From: Sipunculus nudus
Taxonomy: Eukaryota > Annelida > Sipuncula > Golfingiida > Sipunculidae
Length of the DNA: 64,000 nt
Reading direction: 5' to 3'
Assembly: GCA_026874595.1 (NCBI GenBank)
Contig: CM049317.1
Location: forward strand, 58,830,118 to 58,894,117
The position numbers and the translations under genes were made by a program. Position 1 is the stretch's first letter. Each line of letters opens with the position of its first letter. Positions 1 to 10,099 of this stretch are shown piece after piece. The notes under the pieces were generated by a model. It was not told the origin of the DNA. It saw only the letters and a program-made list of their open reading frames with translations, and made no database searches.

Positions 1-119
1 CCATCCGATCCAATATTCAACTTTGACATCTTTTATCAATGCTTTGATGTCAGGGTCCACCACCAAATAACCAAGGAAACTGCGACATTCCGCCCAGGCA
101 TTATACCAGGTCAAGGGGC
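1..119 (-). CDS. C-type lectin gene, exon C (start of a second CTLD; runs off the left edge)
   Basis: Seen: read on the minus strand after an acceptor ending AAGAG at 120-121, the frame gives PGPLTWYNAWAEC and, further on, VEYWIGW. This is the opening of a C-type lectin-like domain: W-x-x-A-x-x-x-C in helix 2, then the WIGL-type strand. The intron phase is 1, which matches the donor of the exon ending at 2380 (CCA G|GT), so the two splice in frame. The exon continues past position 1. Family knowledge: tandem CTLDs occur in mannose-receptor-like and many secreted molluscan lectins used in recognition or immunity. Inference: the gene encodes at least two CTLDs. Whether it is secreted or membrane bound cannot be seen here. 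Confidence 0.82.
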
Positions 120-224
120 CTCTTAGAATTCTTATGCAGCTACTTGAGTTAAAAATACAACTCCACTGAGGACACCATTTACAATCTGGGTAAAATATAA
201 ATAAACAAAAACATACATGTAATG

Positions 225-226
<2 letters not shown>

Positions 227-278
<52 letters not shown>
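227..278. repeat. (TA)n microsatellite
   Basis: Uninterrupted AT dinucleotide tract in the intron between lectin exons C and B. The IYIYIY open frame over it is an artefact. Confidence 0.97.
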
Positions 279-281
<3 letters not shown>

Positions 282-310
282 TGCGCCACGCGCGCGGCTC
301 GCGACAAATT

Positions 311-829
311 CAAAACACACTAACGCGCACGAAACGCGTCAGATTGGACGTTATTAATGAAGCTCCTATTGTGTTTTTGGTTTATCTTTGTAAAAATTGT
401 AATTTTGATAATCAGCATTTAATTGTATACAAACATGTATCTGTTTGTGATAAAACATGTTCTAATTAAGACAGAACTCAGTTACTATTCTTAACAATAT
501 GTATATATTTGTGTTGCTTTGTTGCACGTTTTCTATCCAGATACAAATCAATAAATATAGTTCAATGAATTATAACAAACGTTTCACCCGCAGTTTAATA
601 TAGAATGCGAGTGCTTTGGAGGAAACCCTCTCTTAAGTTATGTCATTATCAGGAATCCCCACGCGGCAAGCGCGCGTCACGCGTCAAAAATCGCCCAAGC
701 AGCGATAGCTGACGCTTGACGCTCGCGTTACGCGCGCGTTAGTCTGTTTAGTCAATGATAAATAGAGTGAAGCGATTTTTTCCCGCGTGACGCTTGACGC
801 GCGCATGACGCGCGCGTTAGTGTGTTTTG
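311..829. mobile_element. CpG-rich inverted-repeat element (about 520 bp)
   Basis: The left end reads CAAAACACACTAACGCGC (311-328) and its exact reverse complement is at 812-829, an 18-bp terminal inverted repeat. CpG-rich subterminal repeats (GACGCTTGACGC-type words) lie at 660-735 and 785-815, unlike the AT-rich surroundings. No reading frame inside is credible. It looks like a small non-autonomous DNA transposon. The target-site duplication is not clear. Confidence 0.6.
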
Positions 830-879
830 GGCTTTAAAAGGATGAGCAATAATTCAACTGATTTTAATCTTGTTGATCA

Positions 880-1513
880 AAGTTATGGGGAGAATCTTCC
901 ATACTTCCAAAATTAGGGGGTTCACGATTACTTAATTTCCGTAGATTTGACCTAAAGATCAAGTTCTAGTTCTCCAGTTTTCAGACCCCTCAAAATAACT
1001 GGTGATGGCCAAAATAACTGGTGTCTCAAATTTGAGGAAAAATATGTAGTACTTTATAGGGATTATAATATTTATATATTTCACCAGATCTGACCTTGAA
1101 TATCAAGTTCAAGATCAGCACTTAAAGAGCGAAAAATCTTCAGTACTTCAAAAGTTAAAGGAGTCATAATAATTCTAGAATTGCGCAGAGTTGACGTTGA
1201 AGATCAAGGTTTTTATCAAGGTTGTGTGATTCAATGATAATCTATATTTTCATCAGCTTTAAACACTCAAGAGAGTCCCACTAAAAAGCATATTCTCGGC
1301 GAGTAGCAGAAACAATACAGGTCCCCGTGAACTAATTCTGGATTTCTGGGATTATTCCTAGACCTGACTACATATCATCAAAAACTGTCTAGGTCTTGAA
1401 GTTCCGATTTGTGCCCTGGTAACGGAAGGGCGGCCAAACGGAAGTTTGACTGAAAAATACCTAACCCTACAGCTAAGCAAGACTGAAAGTCAGTTGAGCT
1501 AAGAAATTGTAAA
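880..1513. repeat. Diverged dispersed repeat ending in a GTCAG-TTGAGCTAA hairpin
   Basis: The text around 945-1000 and 1090-1230 (TTGA[C/G]CT...AAGATCAAG) resembles 27060-27130, 34690-34740 and 55430-55760. The end near 1490-1513 (AAGTCAGTTGAGCTAAGAAA) is the right-end hairpin sequence found at 27010, 31819, 39759 and 51131. Probably an old member of that family. The left boundary is uncertain. Confidence 0.5.
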
Positions 1514-2379
1514 AACAAACTGGATTGTTATCTATGTTTTCCCATCTTTCCAAACCCAGGGTACGCTTTCATCGAGCCGTTCTAGTGTCTATATCATGAA
1601 CAATGAACAAAGCAATTGAACAATAAAATGACTCGCGTAAATATCTTCTTCGCAGCAGCCGTTATATACGTCACTGCTGATTTCAGATCAAACGTTCAGC
1701 ATTGCCTGAAGCGCATCAAGATTCGAACAAAGTATCGTGAACCTATCCCTTTTCAGGTGCAACATGTGTTCTTGTTCATACGGCGTGTGAACAGTTTTGA
1801 CAACTGTGTATTATGTACATTTGGTTCGTTGAATGTTATTAGAAATAATGATTCGGTTCGAGCAAGAGCAGGCTTGTTCCGTTATTGACTGAATATAGAT
1901 ACCAGAGCGCCTGGATGAAGCATGGTCTCTGGCAGCTTATATGCCAGAGCCTTGATAGTAGGATGATGTGCTTTCCCTACTGAGAGAATGCCCATGTTTT
2001 TTTTCACACAGACACTCCTCTCCATTCAAGAAATGAAGTCATGCACGTTGGTAAAAGAAATCGTTACAAAATATGGTGAGATAATAAAACTTCACCGCCC
2101 CAACCCCTTATTTGCGTTTAATAAGTAAGTTTGAAATAAGACACCTAAATAAAACACCATTAACACAACTATCATGCATACATAGTTCCAACGGAGGTTT
2201 ATCATTACTGGGATCGATGGATGAACTGGGTGACATTATCCCTAACTGCCGATCAGAATATGTACAGTATTCGAAAATTCACAATATTACCAGATGTCTT
2301 AGTAACATAACAGTGTGAAAGCCAATCATTTAATGATATCAGAATAATATATTTAATAATATATCGATACTCTTATTAC
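1514..2379. other. Intronic, nothing recognised
   Basis: AT-rich intron of the lectin gene between exons C and B. Open frames at 1616-1888 and 2112-2318 match no family I know and lack splice or start context. I see no function here. Confidence 0.5.
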
Positions 2380-2508
2380 CTGGCAGTTTGCATAAAGCTC
2401 CTTCTTTCTCCGAATTACAATTGGTGACTCTAATAATGCGGCTATTTACAGAGTAGCAACGAGTCCGATCCGACCATGCTCCAATTGGTTTGATTTCATA
2501 ACTCGAAG
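2380..2508 (-). CDS. C-type lectin gene, exon B (C-terminal half of CTLD 1)
   Basis: Seen: a 129-bp minus-strand exon with acceptor CTCAAG (ending 2509) and donor CAG|GTAATA (2379-2374). It enters and leaves in phase 1. It encodes GAWSDRTRC, then VTNC and EGALCKLPG, which matches the closing part of a CTLD: a tryptophan-aspartate strand, the inner cysteine pair (C2-C3) and the final alanine-leucine-cysteine (C4), which pairs with the helix-2 cysteine in exon A. The stretch between the WIGL strand and C2 is short, and there is no EPN, QPD or WND motif. Family knowledge: those motifs coordinate calcium and sugar in canonical lectins. Inference: this is a compact CTLD-like fold that may bind protein or other ligands instead of sugar. 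Confidence 0.88.
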
Positions 2509-2636
2509 CTTGAGAATAAGAACAGTAAAGGTTAGTTTAACCAGTTTGACGTAAAAATATTGAATAACATGAGATGAACAAATTTCTAGTATCTTATTCA
2601 AGTATCTCTTTCAATGGAAAAATATTATTATGTTTT

Positions 2637-2688
<52 letters not shown>
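2637..2688. repeat. (TC)n microsatellite
   Basis: Perfect CT/TC dinucleotide run in the lectin intron, 130 bp upstream (gene sense) of exon B. Read in the minus-strand gene sense it is GA-rich, so it is not a polypyrimidine tract for that exon. Confidence 0.97.
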
Positions 2689-2689
<1 letters not shown>

Positions 2690-2693
<4 letters not shown>

Positions 2694-3314
2694 TTTGAGA
2701 AATGACAAATTGACTGAGGTTTTCCACATTCCTCGATATATATTATGCAAAACATTTATCTATATAATGTTATCACTGTTCGGGTAACAGACATATGTAA
2801 CGTTTAAAATAACACTTTTCTCAATCTGTTTAGCTGTGCATACACGGACAAATTATACATAAATTCAAGATACGACGATACCTGGCCACGCGCTAGCCGT
2901 TCATATTTGACTCAGTAGTCATATGTATTAGATACGGGCCATACGGAAAATGTGCTGCAAACCCATCCATCCTGATGCAAACCCGCGCAAACCGTGACCA
3001 TTATAATGCGATCAGAAATTTAATAAAACATGCAGGGGGATTTTCCAATATGCTGAGTTAACACGGATTTATTCACGTACATGGTAGGTGTTGTTATAAA
3101 GTGTACTAAAACTACTAAAGATTGGTCTGGTTTATGTCAAGTGACAGCGTACTTGAAGGCATAGGCGTTGTTACAAAAAAGACGAAAATATTTGCATCCT
3201 CATGGACCGTTAGATTGCGGTCCTCCATTTTAGTTGTAAATGCACTCTGACGCTATGAAATCAGAGGACCGACATACCGCTATAACAACGCCTAGTTAAT
3301 GCTTCTTTCGGTGA
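2690..3314. other. Intronic, mostly unremarkable
   Basis: Intron sequence with no exon-like signal. It holds the small inverted-repeat element listed separately at 3162-3294. Confidence 0.5.
3162..3294. mobile_element. Short inverted-repeat element (133 bp)
   Basis: TAGGCGTTGTTA at 3162-3173 is exactly reverse-complemented at 3283-3294. GGACCG/CGGTCC words lie inside, so the whole segment can fold back. Probably a small MITE. Confidence 0.5.
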
Positions 3315-5432
3315 TTCTACAGTTATAATGTTTACATTACTGACATCCCAGACTGGTGACGGGCTGGATATGACAGTCGAGTTAAAGTTGTATACCTAAC
3401 CACGCCTGATACACGCTGTGCCGCCTCATGTTTTCCTGTCGTAATAACGTTAACATAACTTACCTCCCAGGCTGGTGACGGGCTGGATATTACTGTTGAG
3501 TTTACGTTGTAAACCTGACCACGCCTGATCCACGCTATGCCGCCTCGTGTATTCTTGTACTAATAACGTTTATATGACTTACCTCCGAGGCTGGTGACGG
3601 GCTTGATATGGCTGTAGAGCTTACGTTGTATACCTAACCACGCCTGATCCACGCTATGCCGCCTCATGTTTCTTGTACTAATAACGTTTACATGAATTAC
3701 CTACCAGGCTGGTGACGGGCTTGATATGGCTGTAGAGCTTACGTTGTATACCTAACCACGCCTGATCCACGCTATGCCGCCTCATGTATTCTTGTACTAA
3801 TAACGTTTACAAGACTTACCCCCCAGGCTGGTGACGGGCTTGATATGGCTGCAGAACTTACGTTGTATACCTAACCACGCCTGATCCACGCTATGCCGCC
3901 TCATGTATTCTTGTACTAATAACGTTTACATGACTTCCCCCCCAGGCTGGTGACGGGCTTGATATGGCTGTCTGTAGAGCTTACGTTGTATACCTAACCA
4001 CGCCTGATCAACGCTATGCCGCCTCATGTATTCTTGTACTAATAACGTTTACATGACTTACCCCCCAGGCTGGTGACGGACTTGATATGGCTGTAGAGTT
4101 TACGTTGTATACCTAACCACGCCTGATCCACGCTATGCCGCCTCATGTATTCTTGTACTAATAACGTTTACATGACTTACCCCCCAGGCTGGTGACGGGC
4201 TTGATATGGCTGTAGAGCTTACGTTGTATACCTAACCACGCCTGATCCACGCTATGCCGCCTCGTGAATTCTTGTACTAATAACGTTTACATGACTCACC
4301 CCCCAGGCTGGTGACGGGCTTGATATGGCTGTAGAGCTTACGTTGTATACCTAACCACGCCTGATCCACGCTATGCCGCCTCGTGAATTCTTGTACTAAT
4401 AACGTTTACATGACTTACCCCCCAGGCTGGTGACGGGCTTGATATGGCTGTAGAGCTTACGTTGTATACCTAACCACGCCTGATCCACGCTGTGCCGCCT
4501 CATGTATTCTTGTACTAATAACGTTTACATGACTTACCTCCCAGGCTGGTGACGGGCTGGATATGGCTGTAGAGCTTACGTTGTATACCTAACCACGCCT
4601 GATCCACGCTATGCCGCCTCATGTATTCTTGTACTAATAACGTTTACATGACTTACCTCCCAGGCTGGTGACGGGCTGGATATGGCTGTAGAATTTACGT
4701 TGTATACCTAACCACGCCTGATCCACGCTATGCCGCCTCATGTATTCTTGTACTAATAACGTTTACATGACTTACCTCCCAGGCTGGTGACGGGCTGGAT
4801 ATGGCTGTAGAGCTTACGTTGTATACCTAACCACGCCTGATCCACGCTATGCCGCCTCATGTATTCTTGTACTAATAACGTTAACATAACTTACCTCCCA
4901 GGCTGGTGACGGGCTGGATATGGCTGTAGAGCTTACGTTGTATACCTAACCACGCCTGATCCACGCTATGCCGCCTCATGTATTCTTGTACTAATAACGT
5001 TTACATGACTTACCTCCCAGGCTGGTGACGGGCTGGATATGGCTGTAGAGCTTACGTTGTATACCTAACCACACCTGATCCACGCTATGCCGCCTCGTGT
5101 TTTCTTGTACTTATAACGTTTACATAACTTACCTCCGAGGCTGGTGACGGGCTTGATATGGCTGTAGAGCTTACGTTGTATACCTAACCACGGCTGATCC
5201 ACGCTTTGCCGCCTCGTGTATTCTTGAACTAATAACGTTTATATAACTTACCTCCGAGGCTGGTGACGGGCTTGATATGGCTGTAGAGCTTACGTTGTAT
5301 ACCTAACCACGTATGATCCACGCTGTGCCGCCTCGTGTATTCTTGTACTAATAACGTTTACATGACTTACCTCCGAGGCTGGTGACGGGCTTGATATGGC
5401 TGTAGAGTTTACGTTGTATACCTAACCACGCC
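3315..5432 (-). repeat. 18-copy, 119-bp tandem array derived from a lectin exon and its splice donor
   Basis: Copies of CTGGTGAC begin at 3353, 3472, 3591, 3709, 3828, 3947, 4070, 4189, 4308, 4427, 4546, 4665, 4784, 4903, 5022, 5141, 5260 and 5379. That is a period of 119 bp, with one 118-bp and one 123-bp interval. On the minus strand each unit carries about the last 80 bases of lectin exon A (QEYM..HSVDQAWLGI..KLYSHIKPVTSLG), then the donor GG|GTAAGT, then about 30 bases of intron. The copy at 5379 is the functional exon end. GT is kept at the donor position in 17 of 18 units; the 3947 unit has lost it. Units differ from exon A after EYM (RR in place of EK) but agree with one another, so the array has homogenised separately. 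The period is not a multiple of three, so the units cannot be read through. Confidence 0.95.
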
Positions 5433-5571
5433 TGATCCACGCTGTGCTTTTCCATGTATTCCTGTAATATTGATCGTTCTTTCATATCCAAGGCGACAGG
5501 CAACTGCAAGGATGCTTTCTCACAGAGAGACTTTGCTTCCTCGAAAGAGACGTTCTTTAGATGATTTACAG
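5371..5571 (-). CDS. C-type lectin gene, exon A (N-terminal half of CTLD 1)
   Basis: Seen: a 201-bp minus-strand exon with acceptor TTGTACAG (ending 5572) and donor GGAG|GTAAGT (5370-5365), phase 1 at both ends. It encodes VSFEEAKSLC, then LQLPVAL and QAWLGI: helix 2 with the first CTLD cysteine, the loop, and the WIGL-type strand. It splices in frame to exon B (2508-2380), and the joined frame supplies all four CTLD cysteines. The 5' part of the gene, with the signal peptide and any earlier exons, should lie above 5571, but I could not recognise it. Oddity: the 3' third of this exon and its donor have been copied 17 more times into the following intron. Calcium and sugar ligands of canonical lectins are not visible. 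Confidence 0.88.
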
Positions 5572-6070
5572 CTGTACAATACAGTAAGAAAATAATATAG
5601 AATACATTAGGAAAATTGGAAAAAATACATAGGGAAAATTTAAAGACCCTTGCTAGAGTTAACATTCACCGGTGATAAAAAAGAACATGAATGTATAGAT
5701 TTTTTAGGCAAAAATCAAATTGCACTTAAAAATAAGCAGATCTGTTTAAGGTATTGTGAAAAAGGGTAACAGTAAGTTTTTGGTGAAGGGAGAAATGCTA
5801 TTAGTTTGTCTTAGGGATTATGACAACGCATTCCGTTCCCTGGGAGCAGCAACATTAAAAGCTCGGTCCACATTGCACAGAATCGCACTCACAATGGTAC
5901 GACACAATTTTTTTAGGGGTTGTGAGCGTCACAATTTGACAAGTAGTCCCGGCCGTCCCACAGTGCCTTCCTTGAAATGGTTCGTTTGAGCAGACACGAC
6001 CTCTGGCGGAAAGGTTCCGTTAGGATTTATATTACATTCATTTTATCGCTATGAAGTTAATGCAGCAGAG
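5572..6070. other. No gene recognised
   Basis: Intron or upstream sequence of the lectin gene. A 77-codon frame at 5756-5989 (plus strand) has no recognisable domain, and I do not call it. Confidence 0.4.
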
Positions 6071-6217
6071 TGGATAGAGAGATATGATATTCAGCTTACT
6101 GTAAGTTGGGTCTTGACCTCCCAGAACACTTAACGTTACGACGCAGAGCTTATATTTGATCACTATGGCAACAGGAAGCCAATGGAAACGCTCCAATACT
6201 GGCTTTATGTGCTCGTG
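6071..6217 (-). pseudogene. LINE reverse transcriptase remnant (C-terminal fragment)
   Basis: The minus-strand frame reads HEHIKPVLERFHWLPV, then IKYKL and GGQDPTYSKL. This fits the conserved block after the RT domain of CR1/Jockey-type LINEs (H-I-x-P-V-L-x-x-L-H-W-L-P-V, then R-I-x-Y-K, then a P-x-Y block). Only about 50 residues remain, with no catalytic RT motifs, so it is a dead fragment. The exact clade cannot be told from so short a piece. Confidence 0.65.
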
Positions 6218-6314
6218 TACTCTATACATCACACGGACCGCTAAGTTCAGCACTCGTTAAATGTAGGTACGCGTGCGTGAATTTTATGTACCCCTTTTGA
6301 GAATAATCAGTCTA

Positions 6315-6530
6315 AGCAGAAGCGGATCCAGGGGGAGGGGGGCCGGACCCCCCCCCCCTTTTTTTTTTCATCCGAAGCAACCTTTTTAAAGGGTTTCGGA
6401 CAAAATTTTGCGGCCTGGACCCCCCTTTACAAGACCTGGTGACCTTTTTTTTTATTTAGTTTTTCATTAGTCGTTCTGGGTTGGACCCCCTCCCCCCCCC
6501 TTTTCCTAAATCCTTGATCCGCCCCTGCTA
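6315..6530. mobile_element. GGGGCGGATC-type MITE with poly-C/poly-T interior
   Basis: Left end AGCAGAAGCGGATCCAGGGG (6315) and right end TTGATCCGCCCCTGCTAA (to about 6532) form an imperfect terminal inverted repeat. Between them are C-runs and T-runs and no reading frame. The CAGGGGCGGATC-type end resembles non-autonomous hAT-like elements known from many animals (family knowledge). Partial copies of the same end occur at 8697-8731 and near 8824. Confidence 0.6.
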
Positions 6531-6955
6531 AGGCTTCTTATGGGTTTGTAGCCATGCATTTCAATTTACAGTTTTATTAAATTTAAAGTTAATTTTTAAT
6601 GTGTTATGAGAACTTTTGGTAGCATATTGACGCGACTAAGATCCAGACTAAAATGCAGTTTGTTGTATGCAAGAGTGGAACGTCAACGGTCATTCATGCC
6701 CATTAAAGGCAATTTAGCTCACATAGATTACAAATCTGTTTTGTTTGAAGTGTTTTTAAATTTGTATATATTATCCATAGTATATATGATTAACATATAT
6801 ATATAATCATATTAATATATAATCAACAGGTGCAAGAACTGAAACCTGAAAAAATAAACTGAATTTATAACATGAGAGGGAGAGAGACAGAGACAGAGAG
6901 AAAGACAGACAGAGACACAGGGTGAGACAGACACAGGGAGAGACAGACAGACAGA

Positions 6956-6958
<3 letters not shown>
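6531..6958. other. No gene recognised
   Basis: AT-rich with an impure GACAGA tract from 6875 to 6957. The 66-codon frame at 6606-6806 is not recognisable. Confidence 0.4.

Positions 6959-7034
<76 letters not shown>
6959..7034. repeat. (TA)n microsatellite
   Basis: Pure AT tract flanked on both sides by GACAGA-type imperfect repeats. The long minus-strand frame over it (LSLSLS/IYIYIY) is low-complexity translation. Confidence 0.97.
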
Positions 7035-7036
<2 letters not shown>

Positions 7037-7097
7037 ATAGACAGAGAGAGATAGAGAGGCAGTGAGACAGACATAGGCTGTGACTCAGAGACAGAGA

Positions 7098-7116
7098 CAG
7101 AAAGAGAGAGAGAGAG

Positions 7117-7165
<49 letters not shown>
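7098..7165. repeat. (GA)n microsatellite
   Basis: Nearly pure GA run, pure from about 7120, closing the composite GACAGA-TA-GA block that starts near 6875. Confidence 0.95.
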
Positions 7166-7168
<3 letters not shown>

Positions 7169-7909
7169 TAAAAAAAACAATCTTACGCGTCCATGCAATG
7201 ATGTATTGCATAATGCATCCAAATATACACAACACAGCCTTGATGCTGTTTTGAAACATCCTGTCGAAGAAAATGATCACAAAAGTATGAGTTGATACTA
7301 ACATAACTGTGTACAGGAAGTAGAAAAGCATGTGACATAAATCCCGGACAAAAATACGGTATCAGTGGTCCAATCTACTGTGTCTGATTATGTACCCGCA
7401 GACCTCGCGATGTGTATAATAGCCTCCTGTATACTCTTATTACTATGTACAAGGAGTAAGTCAGAAATTCCAAATATTTACGCTACAGATAAGGCAGGTG
7501 AATTGCTGGCTTTAACATGTAGCCTACTAAACAGTCGCAAAGAGTTTTCATCCAAAAAAATAGTTATTGCATGGTTATTACACCTTTAATTGGTATATGA
7601 TAGCAGGATGACTAATTTAGAAATCCTGATCTTGGTTCAAAACCAGCATTATAGGTGAAGCTATATTATATATAAACAATGCTCGTTTTGAGGCGAAGGC
7701 AGGAGCGTCAATACAAGGGGGATGGGGGTATATACCCCCCCCCCAACATTTTAGCAAGGGGGATGGTGAGTGTTATCATCTCCCTGCTATTCAGAGGATA
7801 ATATTCCTATATTGAAAATGAAAAGTATTAATACTTGGAATTTCAGATTTTGGTTCCATTTCTACGGAAGCGTATTGCTGCCACCTGGTAGAAGAAAAGA
7901 AAAAATATT
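7166..7909. other. No gene recognised
   Basis: A frame at 7365-7589 contains a hydrophobic stretch (CIIASCILLLLC) but has no recognisable family. Poly-C/G words at 7710-7760 recall the MITE type at 6315. Confidence 0.35.
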
Positions 7910-8055
7910 TATCTCGTATACGTACGACATATCATAGTGACGTACAACTATCTCGTACGTACGACATATTATCTCGTACGCACGACATACTATCTCGTAC
8001 GTACGACATATTACCTCGTACGTACGACATATTAATCGCGTACGTACGACATACA
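7910..8055. repeat. Tandem CTCGTACGTACGACATA repeat
   Basis: About six units of 21-27 bp, each built around the palindrome CGTACGTACG or a close variant such as CGTACGCACG. The same motif occurs as a short block at 9982-10025, so this is a dispersed satellite word. Confidence 0.85.
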
Positions 8056-8696
8056 GACCATCGCTAGGGGCCTCAAATAAAATGACATTCGCACCACCCC
8101 TGTATCGGGTCCTTGAGCCACGTACGGCAACACGCGATGTTTCCGAGTCAGCCAAAGGGAACATATATTACTTCTTCTGGGCAAAATCAGTTAAGGCATC
8201 TCCTGATACACAAGTTTGTAGCCCCATGTATTAAATAATTCCAGACATGAAGTTCCACGGTTGTACAATACTGGTGCCAGTGATCGCGCCCGATCCACGG
8301 TTTTTAACACTCGTGTACAGGGGTAACCCAACGATTTAAAGCCAATATTTTGGCAGGTACCGTATTATATCAAAGAGAAGACACTATTTTTTTGTGTAAA
8401 TTCAACATGCTTTGTATATGATTTGGTCCCTTTAAAAGTGTCTACCAAACCGGTTTGATATGGATTTGTAGGTTATTCCACGGACTAGGTGGAAACATTT
8501 ATTGCCAAAGGTAAAAGTTCTAACGCAAGGAGTGACTTGAGTCTTGTGACCTGATTATAAGAACCTTGTAAGATTTTGCAGCATGATACTTTTCAAACTA
8601 CCCAAGGTTACGGCCGACATTTTTTAAAAGTTTCAACATTATGGGAGGTGGTTGTCCACTCGAATACTCTCCCCATCTCCCTTATCTTATATCCTG
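8056..8696. other. No gene; segment shared with 62945-63120
   Basis: The text from 8270 to 8330 (GTGATCGCGCCCGATCCAC) is a diverged match to 62960-62985 (GTGATCACGCCCGGTCCAC), and both are followed by similar AACCGGTTT/AACAGGTTT words. Probably an old dispersed repeat. No reading frame was recognised. Confidence 0.4.
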
Positions 8697-8731
8697 TATC
8701 CGCCCCTGTTGGTAATCAACAGGGGCGGATA
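8697..8731. repeat. Perfect hairpin of two MITE ends
   Basis: TATCCGCCCCTGTTG (8697-8711), a 5-base loop, then its exact reverse complement (8717-8731). The arms match the GGGGCGGATC end of the element at 6315-6530, so this looks like two ends joined head to head after loss of the interior. A third partial end (CAGTGGCGGACCCA) is at about 8824. Confidence 0.75.
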
Positions 8732-8879
8732 CCTTGTTTTTGATCATTAACTGAATCACATCAGGCCCACATAAAAAAATTGTCACAAAGGAAAGTCTAA
8801 TGCAAAACTGTTGGGACATTTTCAGTGGCGGACCCAAGGCCTCCAGCCCCCCCCCCCCCCTTGAGCTGTTATACATCTC

Positions 8880-9111
8880 ACATTTAATTTTTTATTTTCC
8901 CATTTATTCGTGATTAATTTTCATTTTTATTTATTTCTGTTGTATTCCCTAGCAATTAGATTATTGGTTTATCAACAGTTTATTACTGTCTAATTAATAC
9001 ATTTTGAATATTAATGAACCGCTGTCTGAAATTCTCTGCAAAAAGAGCATTAGATCTAAATTATAGGCCCATTAAATTTATTTAATGAATGCCAACGAGT
9101 CATGTTTTCAC
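8880..9111. other. No gene recognised
   Basis: AT-rich spacer without recognisable features. Confidence 0.5.
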
Positions 9112-9195
9112 GGCTGGGGTTGGGCTCTTTGGCTGATATTCGAACTCGCGATTAGTGCTCTGCTGTGTCTTGTGCGCTGCCTAAGCGCCAAGGCC
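9112..9195 (-). other. tRNA-like relic (SINE head)
   Basis: On the minus strand, GGCGCTTAGGCAGCGCAC resembles a tRNA A-box/D-arm and CGCGAGTTCGAATATC resembles a B-box/T-arm. CCTTGGC and GCCAAAG can nearly pair as an acceptor stem. The T-stem is imperfect and the anticodon arm is poor, so this is probably a tRNA-derived SINE head and not a working tRNA gene. Confidence 0.45.
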
Positions 9196-9981
9196 GGTAA
9201 AACGCAAATTTAACATAAGATATACCAATCATTTTACCCCCGAGGTTATATTTAAAGATGATGTTTTGCAAGTTATAAATGTAGATCAGCATTTTCACCA
9301 CTGTTATCAACATGTTACAATTTATGTACATGTTCCATTTTATATCCTAAATCTAAAGATATATAAATAGGATTATTAAAGCTGGATAAAAACGTGAACC
9401 CCTTACTCTAAAGTTTGACTATATTATGCAAAATCATATAATATAATATTACTTGGAGAACAGAAAATCCTCATCATTTTTGTAAAAGGTGCCTCAAATG
9501 TCCTTTTTACATTGCAAATTTAAAAATGTTCCCAGTAAGGGAGGGGGACACGCCCTCCCCTACCCCCCCCCATGAGCCTGTATATTTAACTTTAATAAAA
9601 ACATGGCTGTAGATTTTATTCACATGTGAAAATAAAACTTTATTCATAGGCGAAAACTTATATTTTCATTGACTGAAATATATTACGTAATACTAATAAT
9701 AATACCTAATTCAGAAGAACCTACCGGATTTCTCAGCAATGGTTGCATGAATGTTCACCGTATTCTATATGCACCGGTTTATTCTGGGGATCATTTGAGC
9801 ATTTAGTTGAAGCCACCCAATTTTTGGCTTAATTAAAAGCGAGTTAATTTCAAGAAGTATTCATGTTTGTTGTTACTGTTCAGGACAGCTGTTTCATCAC
9901 AATGTATATATATTTATATATACTAGTATATATGCGTGTGTGTGTATGTGTGTAGCAGATTGAAAAAATCAATATCGTAAT
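9196..9981. other. No gene recognised
   Basis: AT-rich spacer. A GGGAGGGGGACACGCCC block at 9538-9575 recalls the poly-G MITE type but has no clear ends. Confidence 0.4.
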
Positions 9982-10026
9982 CTCGTACGAATATGTACGA
10001 GATAATATGTCGTACGTACGAGAAAG

Positions 10027-10092
<66 letters not shown>
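9982..10092. repeat. CGTACGTACG words followed by (TA)n
   Basis: CTCGTACGAATATGTACGAG is a near-palindrome. It is followed by GTCGTACGTACGAG and a pure (TA)n tract from about 10030 to 10092, directly next to the foldback element. Confidence 0.9.

Positions 10093-10095
<3 letters not shown>

Positions 10096-10099
<4 letters not shown>

Noticed and set aside
3315-5432. CRISPR-like array, because of regular direct repeats
   Set aside because: The 119-bp units are repeats over their whole length with no unique spacers, and they derive from a eukaryotic exon and donor.
6807-7331. 174-codon minus-strand frame rich in LSLS and IYIY
   Set aside because: Translation of (GA)n, GACAGA and (TA)n microsatellites.
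7365-7589. Small membrane protein with a hydrophobic stretch
   Set aside because: No splice or start context, no family, and such frames are expected by chance in AT-rich sequence.
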